The notes beneath the pieces are model-generated. The model saw only the letters and a program-made list of their open reading frames with translations. It was not told the origin of the DNA and did no database searches. From contig CAZLSW010000097.1 of NCBI GenBank assembly GCA_964562375.1, positions 1 to 9,830 of the forward strand: a stretch of 9,830 bases of DNA, in the 5' to 3' direction. Origin of the DNA: JAJPXC01 sp964562375 (lineage in GTDB: Bacteria > Bacteroidota > Bacteroidia > Bacteroidales > Muribaculaceae). Both the position numbers and the translations under genes were made by a program. Below are positions 5,491-9,830 of this stretch, in pieces; the first letter of the stretch is position 1, and every line of letters starts with the position of its first letter.

Positions 5491-5508
5491 GGATTTTTTG
5501 TACTTTTG
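5478..5508 (+). promoter_or_regulatory. promoter of the rep gene
   Basis: ATTG (5478-5481), 19 bp, then TACTTTTG (5501-5508), a full TAnnTTTG match. Initiation near 5515 leaves a leader of roughly 14 nt to the ATG at 5529 and excludes the in-frame TTG at 5472. Confidence 0.65.
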
Positions 5509-5528
5509 GGGCAATAAATTGCAGGTTT

Positions 5529-6542
5529 ATGGAAAAGACAACTCAACATTCGGGACGTCCGGTTTTGGCGCGTGCCAATTCTATGGTCGCAACCAATCGT
5601 GATCAATTGCAGAGTTATATCATGACCAGCGCCAAATATGATTTTGATGTGTATGAAAAGAAAATTTTGTACCAAATCATTTCCTTGGCGCAGCCACAAC
5701 TCGAGGGTTACCGCAATATCAGCGGATTAAAAATCAACCAATGGGGTGATCGGGAGATAACGATGGCCCTCTCCGATATTGGGTCGCCTTCTGACTATTA
5801 TCGTATCAAGAAAGCCTTTATTAAGATGATGGAGCGCATATACCAATATCAGGATGACCGTTTGTGGATGGCAGTTGCTCTAATCATAAACCCAAAGATA
5901 GAGACGTATTCCGGAGTAGTGACGTTTCGAGTAACACGCGAGGTGTGGGATTTGATTTTGGATTTCACCAAGGGATACACCAAATATGAATTGGGGGTGG
6001 CAATGGAGTTCTCGTCCGTTTATTCCATGCGGTTCTATGAGTTGATGAGTAACCAATCGCACCCTGTAGTTTACACCATTGAGTGGTTGCGCGAACGTTT
6101 TTGCCTTACCGACAAATACAAGCAAATCAACGATCTAATTCGCAAGGTAGTGGAGCCGGCGCGCAAGGAGCTCGATCGCTTGGCGCCGTTCTCTTTCACT
6201 TGGGAATATGTGAAAACGGGCAAGAAAGTGACGGCGCTCAAATTTATCCCTGTGAAACATCCCGAGAACCGCGATCCACAGGTGATGAACAGGGAATTGC
6301 GTAGGCGCAATGCTGCCACGCTGTGGCAGCCTATCAAGGAGTTCCTACGGGATGAGTGTGGCTTCACTACATTGGAGATAAGGGTTCACGGTAAGTTATG
6401 GGAATTATTTCAAGAAACATTTGGAGAGTTGGCCCTTTTTACCATGAAGCAACTTTGGGGAAAAGCCGTCACCAAGGATCATCCCAAGGGCTACCTTATC
6501 AACGCCGCCCGCGGCAAAATCAACGATGCGGTAAAAAGCTGA
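5529..6542 (+). CDS. repB: Rep_3-family plasmid replication initiator
   Basis: The 337-residue product has the Rep_3 (RepB/RepE/pi) layout of two winged-helix domains. An N-terminal segment reads QLQSYIMTSAKYDFDVYEKKILYQIISLAQ. The middle segment FRVTREVWDLILDFTKGYTKYELGVAMEFSSVYSMRFYELM matches the family's Y-x(n)-F-S-x-x-Y-S-x-R-x-Y-E-L hallmark, and TIEWLRERFCLTDKYKQINDLIRKVVEPARKEL starts the second domain. Rep binds the iterons just upstream, opens the origin and recruits host replication proteins; dimers probably repress at the inverted operator. The ATG at 5529 follows the promoter at 5478-5508. The gene converges with the ATPase at 6562 with only 19 bp between stops. The symbol is given by family only. 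Confidence 0.9.
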   Translation: MEKTTQHSGRPVLARANSMVATNRDQLQSYIMTSAKYDFDVYEKKILYQIISLAQPQLEGYRNISGLKINQWGDREITMALSDIGSPSDYYRIKKAFIKMMERIYQYQDDRLWMAVALIINPKIETYSGVVTFRVTREVWDLILDFTKGYTKYELGVAMEFSSVYSMRFYELMSNQSHPVVYTIEWLRERFCLTDKYKQINDLIRKVVEPARKELDRLAPFSFTWEYVKTGKKVTALKFIPVKHPENRDPQVMNRELRRRNAATLWQPIKEFLRDECGFTTLEIRVHGKLWELFQETFGELALFTMKQLWGKAVTKDHPKGYLINAARGKINDAVKS

Positions 6543-6552
6543 TGATCGAGAA

Positions 6553-6591
6553 CCCCAAGTCCTACTTGTAGAGGTCGATTATCTCTTGGGG
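6553..6591. terminator. weak inverted repeat at the convergent rep/ATPase 3' ends
   Basis: CCCCAAG (6553-6559) and CTTGGGG (6585-6591) can pair around a 25-nt loop that includes the small dyad CTAC-TT-GTAG. The repeat spans the 3' end of the minus-strand ATPase. No T-run flanks it, so a shared terminator is only possible. Confidence 0.2.
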
Positions 6592-7935
6592 CAGGAGGGC
6601 GTTGCCAACGTCATGGACGGCTGGAGTCTTGAGGAATAGTATGGGAACTATTTCATACCCTTTGGCAAATGGCAGCAGCGAGGATTTGCGGGTCAGTTCT
6701 GAGGTGAGCAGTTTGCCATTCTCTTGGGTAGTCCATTTGCGCTCGCCAACAAGCAGCCGTTTTTTGTCCAAGGACTCAGCGACCAGGTCAATCTCAATCT
6801 GTTCGGGTTGCCCGTCCTCATTGATGACCGACCCCCACCATCTGCGAGCTTTGCCGTAGATGGTGCCATTAATATCGTTGCCAGAAACTGCGTCACGACA
6901 AATCTGTTCCCATCTTCCACCTAAATAGTCGGAGAAGTTGGTGTTAAGGGCTTGTTGGATGGGGGCTGTACGACCCAATTCTATAAACGAACGGTTGGGT
7001 ACGACAAACTTGAAATAGAAGTCCATAAGCGGGTCAGAAATCTTATAGAGACTCTTCTTGGACGATTTTTCATCTGTTCCGAATGGCACATCCTTGTGAA
7101 TGAAACCCAAGTCGATGAGCTTCTTCAGTGGCCGCGATAGATTGGTGGCCGGTTCATTACATCGCGAAGCGATTTCCGACAAGCGTTGGGCTCCCGCGCC
7201 GATATATGACATGATAGTGGACGTTTTCACTGGATTTTTCACGTCATCAAGAAAAAGTTTGAGTGGTTCCTCGTACAATAGCCCATTAGTGGAAAAAATA
7301 AGGTCCCATAAAGCTTTATCGAACGTCCCCAGGGCCTCTCTCAATTCCCAGTAGCGTGGAACGCCACCCCATACGGCGTATTCCTCCACTGCGGATATGG
7401 GGTCGAGGTTTAATGCCTCCTGAAGGTAGGGGATGCGAAGAGCGTTCAATTTCAGTATGGCGTCAGCGCGGCCATAAAGGGGAGCCGAGGCATCTAAAAA
7501 TGTGCCGTACATCATGTTTTGTGACGATCCGCAGAATACCAAATCGTAATTCAGTTGCTTTTCGTCGATGAGTTTTTGAAACACCGATGGCAGCTCTGGC
7601 GACTGTTCCACCAAATAGGGAAATTCGTCCAGGCACAAGGCGAACCGCTCCACCGTGCGGTAATTGGCGGCTCGCAGCAGAGTTTCCCAATCGGGATATT
7701 CCACCTTGTCAAAATCTGGCAGCGTTTGGGCCAACATCTTGGCCAGCAGGACGCGCTGATGACTACCCTCCGACCGATCGGCCAGATAAAAGACATCTTG
7801 AGGCTTCAACACACGCTTAATCAGCTCCGATTTGCCGATTCGGCGCCGTCCGTAAATAGCTACCACCCCTGGTTTTTCCCGCTCTAAGACTTGGGTCAAG
7901 CGTTGGGTTTCTTCTACTCTGTCAACAAATTCCAT
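6562..7935 (-). CDS. COG1672-like ATPase with DUF234/nuclease-like C-terminus
   Basis: A 457-residue protein with the order of the 'archaeal ATPase' (COG1672-like) family. It opens with FVDRVEETQRL, then Walker A GRRRIGKS (29-36), Walker B ALCLDEFPYL (about 97-106), a sensor-like VFCGSS, the family's WGGVPRYW motif, a winged-helix part with KISDPLMDFYFKFV, and a C-terminal domain of the DUF234 kind. That last domain contains E-I-D383 and G-E398-R-K400, spaced like the D...ExK core of PD-(D/E)xK nucleases, so DNA cleavage is possible but unproven. The ATG at 7935 is chosen because a good promoter lies just before it; the TTG at 7962 falls inside that promoter. It is transcribed alone, convergent with rep. 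Role unknown: this family occurs widely on mobile elements, and defence or element maintenance are guesses. Confidence 0.75.
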   Translation of the reverse strand: MEFVDRVEETQRLTQVLEREKPGVVAIYGRRRIGKSELIKRVLKPQDVFYLADRSEGSHQRVLLAKMLAQTLPDFDKVEYPDWETLLRAANYRTVERFALCLDEFPYLVEQSPELPSVFQKLIDEKQLNYDLVFCGSSQNMMYGTFLDASAPLYGRADAILKLNALRIPYLQEALNLDPISAVEEYAVWGGVPRYWELREALGTFDKALWDLIFSTNGLLYEEPLKLFLDDVKNPVKTSTIMSYIGAGAQRLSEIASRCNEPATNLSRPLKKLIDLGFIHKDVPFGTDEKSSKKSLYKISDPLMDFYFKFVVPNRSFIELGRTAPIQQALNTNFSDYLGGRWEQICRDAVSGNDINGTIYGKARRWWGSVINEDGQPEQIEIDLVAESLDKKRLLVGERKWTTQENGKLLTSELTRKSSLLPFAKGYEIVPILFLKTPAVHDVGNALLPQEIIDLYK

Positions 7936-7959
7936 GGGATGAAAAATTATTATGTTCCG

Positions 7960-7991
7960 CAAACATAATGTTTTCCGAGCATAATTCCAAA
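7960..7991 (-). promoter_or_regulatory. promoter of the COG1672-like ATPase, with an overlapping dyad
   Basis: On the minus strand TTTG (7988-7991), 20 bp, then TATGTTTG (7960-7967) is a full match at both Bacteroidetes elements. An 8-bp inverted repeat, ATTATGTT (7949-7956) and AACATAAT (7962-7969), overlaps the -7 box and probable start point, a natural place for a repressor. Confidence 0.7.
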
Positions 7992-8067
7992 TTAATTGAT
8001 AAAAATATTATATCTTATTGGAAAAACCTATGTCTAAGCACACTTGCCTATAGTCACAGCCATAGAA

Positions 8068-8109
8068 TCATTGCCAAAAGCGAGTGAATTCACCCACTTT
8101 TGGCAATGA
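8068..8109. repeat. 42-bp near-perfect palindrome
   Basis: Outer arms TCATTGCCAAAAG (8068-8080) and CTTTTGGCAATGA (8097-8109) are perfect complements. An inner perfect 10-bp palindrome GTGAATTCAC (8084-8093) shares the same centre; only two flanking base pairs on each side of it fail. It could be an operator, a terminator shared by both directions, or a recombination site. No T-run follows the stem. Confidence 0.75.
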
Positions 8110-8128
8110 ATCGATCTAGATACCTTTG
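8099..8128 (+). promoter_or_regulatory. candidate plus-strand promoter overlapping the palindrome
   Basis: TTTG (8099-8102), inside the right palindrome arm, is followed after 18 bp by TACCTTTG (8121-8128), a full TAnnTTTG match. No gene follows on the plus strand, so any transcript would be a small RNA or antisense to the 3' end of the ATPase at 8292-9179. Spacing is slightly short and chance is possible. Confidence 0.3.
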
Positions 8129-8291
8129 ATTTAATGGGCATTTATCCCTCGAACAACTTGTAGCATTACAAAACAAGGATGGTAAAAAACCATACCAAGT
8201 GTCATGTTAGAAACCATGAATTAACACCAATGAGTTAATTTGAATCTCTATTTCTCAAAACAAATGGACAACATCTTAGAAGATGATTGTT

Positions 8292-9179
8292 TCATATGCC
8301 AGTTGGATAATTTAGCCACAATTTGAATAAAGGATCTTTGATGTGATATTGCCTGTTTTTTTTGAGGGATTTATCGGCAGCGATGATCCCATGTTTCTCG
8401 AGATTTTGCAAATACGCTGATAGAATGTTTGGGGGCAATCCGCTCCGTTCCTTTATGTCCGCCATTCTCATGCCATCTTTGCCTGACGCAAGCGCATTCA
8501 CTATTTGTTGGGAATAGGTAGGTAGTTCCGAGTAAATGCTCTTAAATTTGTCAGAAAAAATGGATATTAATAAGGGAATGTCTTGGACGGCATTTGAATT
8601 TTGTTGGATTATTTGGCCGATTAGAACAGCCGTTTTGACGGTAGGATAAAGCAATTCAAACATAGCCAAGGCTCGTACAGAGTCGTCGCCGAACAAAGAA
8701 ACAATTATATCCTTAGAGATAGGGGCAAGGTATATTTTCTTTAGACCATCAAAGAATGGGGCATTATAATCAACCAAGGCTTGATGCACTTTACTTGCTG
8801 ACGCTATCAACATGGGGGCCCCTTCGTTGTAAAGGTAGCGGCGCAGCCTAAACTGCTCATCATAGGAGCACCTCGATAGGAAGTAATCCATATCATCCAC
8901 CATGACGATTGACACTTGGTTTTTGGCGCAGCGGTCCATGATGTCGGCGGAAGAAAAGACCGATCGACCATCTATCCAAACGCAGCCTGGCCCCACATAT
9001 GCTTGATTTAGCCGTTGCAGCAAAGTCGTTTTCCCCGATCCCTCTGGGCCGATGATTATGACGGGTTGTGGAATTGCCGAATCGGAGTTGGCGTCAACCT
9101 CGGCTTTCAAGGCATCCAAAGCCTCTTCATTTGCGATATAGGTGGAAAGTCCTGGAGTATCAGTCAACGGTATCATCAT
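8292..9179 (-). CDS. AAA/STAND-type ATPase with C-terminal winged helix, second of a coupled pair
   Basis: A 295-residue ATPase with Walker A GPEGSGKT (44-51), Walker B IVMVDDMD (91-98, D95/D96) and a sensor-like LIASASK near 130. The C-terminal third reads as a winged helix: QQIVNALASGKDGMRMADI, then SGLPPNILSAYLQNLEKHGII, ending in IKDPLFKLWLNY, like the DPLLxFW ending of COG1672-type ATPases. Unlike the ATPase at 6562-7935 it has no nuclease-like tail. Its ATG overlaps the stop of the upstream gene by 4 bp (ATGA at 9176-9179), so the two are translationally coupled and their products may act together. No family role can be assigned from sequence alone. Confidence 0.75.
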   Translation of the reverse strand: MMIPLTDTPGLSTYIANEEALDALKAEVDANSDSAIPQPVIIIGPEGSGKTTLLQRLNQAYVGPGCVWIDGRSVFSSADIMDRCAKNQVSIVMVDDMDYFLSRCSYDEQFRLRRYLYNEGAPMLIASASKVHQALVDYNAPFFDGLKKIYLAPISKDIIVSLFGDDSVRALAMFELLYPTVKTAVLIGQIIQQNSNAVQDIPLLISIFSDKFKSIYSELPTYSQQIVNALASGKDGMRMADIKERSGLPPNILSAYLQNLEKHGIIAADKSLKKNRQYHIKDPLFKLWLNYPTGI

Positions 9180-9830
9180 TCTACAAATTTATAGTGCCAC
9201 CATTGTCTTAGCAACGGAGAGCGAAACCGTCTCACGCCTCCATTGGATCGTATTACATAGCCATCATGTTCAATCATATTCAGAATAAGACTTAAGTTCT
9301 GGTCAGCTTTAATAGGGGATTCCTCGGTATTGTGGATGTAAATGGCTAAGAGTTGATCCTTGGAAAGTCCTTGAGGCCTACGACACAATTCTTTCAATAG
9401 CAATCTTGCTCCCGTTTCTTGGCCGTTGTATTCCGATAACCTTTCCGACCAAGTACTGAAATCCTCTCCGTGGGCAACTATGTCGAAAGCCGTATCAATA
9501 ATCTGTTTGGTAACCCCTTTGCCACTCTTGGGATTATCTTTTACATAGGTAAAGATAAGCTGGATGAAATACGGGATTGGCCATTCAATCTTATCCAAGA
9601 GATAGGATATCATTTTTTCGCTGAATCCAATGTGTTCGGCCTCGGCTAAAGCGATGACTAAACCTCTGGCTTCTTTGGGTGACAATGCATCAAAGTCGAA
9701 GGCGACTAAATCGTTTATTGTCATCGAAAGATTACGGCTGCGGGTGAAGTTGTGGAGGCCCACGGAACCACAGAAGACCCATCTTATTTTACTACCGGAT
9801 ACCTGCCTGAGGCTACGAAACCAGTTTAAG
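9176..9830 (-). CDS. COG1672-like ATPase, 5'-partial (runs off right edge), first of a coupled pair
   Basis: The minus-strand frame is open from the TGA at 9176-9178 through to the window edge, giving 217 visible residues. The apparent GTG start at 9763 is false: 22 more codons precede it without a stop, and the GTG lies inside the sensor-1-like stretch RWVFCGSVGLH, typical of the core of these ATPases. Further on come DLVAFDFDALSPKEARGL and PYFIQLIFTYV, the lid region, then a winged-helix-like end, LLLKELCRRPQGLSKDQL to RFRSPLLRQWWHYKFV. The Walker A and B motifs would lie outside the window. The ATGA overlap with the next gene marks an operon whose promoter is also outside. It appears to be a distant relative of its partner, suggesting a hetero-oligomer. 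Confidence 0.75.
   Translation of the reverse strand, partial: LNWFRSLRQVSGSKIRWVFCGSVGLHNFTRSRNLSMTINDLVAFDFDALSPKEARGLVIALAEAEHIGFSEKMISYLLDKIEWPIPYFIQLIFTYVKDNPKSGKGVTKQIIDTAFDIVAHGEDFSTWSERLSEYNGQETGARLLLKELCRRPQGLSKDQLLAIYIHNTEESPIKADQNLSLILNMIEHDGYVIRSNGGVRRFRSPLLRQWWHYKFVE

Larger units (their letters stand above)
7992..8291. other. intergenic region between ATPase genes
   Basis: No convincing gene is seen in these 300 bp. Besides the 42-bp palindrome (8068-8109), it holds small dyads: ATGGT-N5-ACCAT (8179-8193), AATTAAC-N8-GTTAATT (8219-8240) and CATCTT-AG-AAGATG (8272-8285). The last one lies 7 bp beyond the stop of the minus-strand ATPase and might help end its transcript. A 19-codon plus-strand frame from 8179 (MVKNHTKCHVRNHELTPMS) has no supporting evidence. 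Confidence 0.5.

Noticed and set aside
5472..5528. 19-codon extension of Rep from TTG at 5472
   Set aside because: It runs through the operator and promoter at 5467-5508; the ATG at 5529 follows the probable transcription start.
7936..7962. 9-codon extension of the COG1672-like ATPase from TTG at 7962
   Set aside because: The TTG overlaps the TATGTTTG promoter element, and the family usually begins just before a F-V-D-R motif, as with the ATG at 7935.
9761..9763. GTG as a true start of the right-edge ATPase
   Set aside because: The frame stays open to the window edge and the GTG lies inside the conserved-looking CGSVGLH stretch, so the gene is simply cut.
1..9830. tRNA or rRNA genes
   Set aside because: No cloverleaf pattern, CCA-end arrangement or rRNA signature was recognised on either strand.

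Overview
The window looks like a plasmid backbone, free or integrated, from a Bacteroidales-type gut bacterium. Several genes are preceded by the Bacteroidetes -7 element TAnnTTTG, usually with a TTG/TTTG about 20 bp upstream and no clear Shine-Dalgarno. The left-edge lipoprotein belongs to a TPR family common in Bacteroides relatives. Nothing in the window shows whether the molecule is circular, and both edges cut through genes.

Layout. 1-683 (minus): a ribbon-helix-helix (RHH) gene with an in-frame amber codon, followed after 9 nt by a TPR lipoprotein that runs off the left edge. 684-1283: a 600-bp divergent control region with two AT-rich arrays of 8-bp units, several dyads and a promoter. 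1284-3161 (+): a 625-residue protein with archaeo-eukaryotic primase (AEP)/PrimPol-like motifs and two C-terminal HTH repeats. 3230-3874 (+): a small serine recombinase. 3928-5110 (+): a compact partition cassette with a small ParA, an RHH protein, and an 8-bp array in front of each. 5111-5528: a terminator, a strong hairpin, and a Rep_3-type origin with three 19-bp iterons and a half-iteron inverted-repeat operator. 5529-6542 (+): the Rep_3 initiator. 6562-7935 (minus): a COG1672-like ATPase with a nuclease-like C-terminus. 7936-8291: a promoter and a 42-bp palindrome. 8292-9830 (minus): two translationally coupled ATPases, the upstream one cut by the window edge.

How the genes fit together. 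Rep and its iterons would start replication and the inverted half-iteron would autoregulate rep. ParA and the RHH protein would segregate the plasmid, the 8-bp arrays acting as centromere and operators. The recombinase would resolve multimers. The same arrays recur beside the PrimPol gene and the amber-interrupted RHH paralogue, so one RHH protein may control or tether several loci. The right-hand ATPases look like cargo of unknown function.

The most interesting points are the four 8-bp-phased arrays tied to two RHH paralogues, the amber codon in one paralogue, the PrimPol with tandem HTHs beside a separate Rep_3 initiator, and the tandem ATPase operon. Five apparent non-ATG starts (TTG at 1224, 3958, 5472 and 7962; GTG at 9763) are artefacts. 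The first four lie upstream of better ATG starts, and the last is internal to a gene that continues past the window edge.
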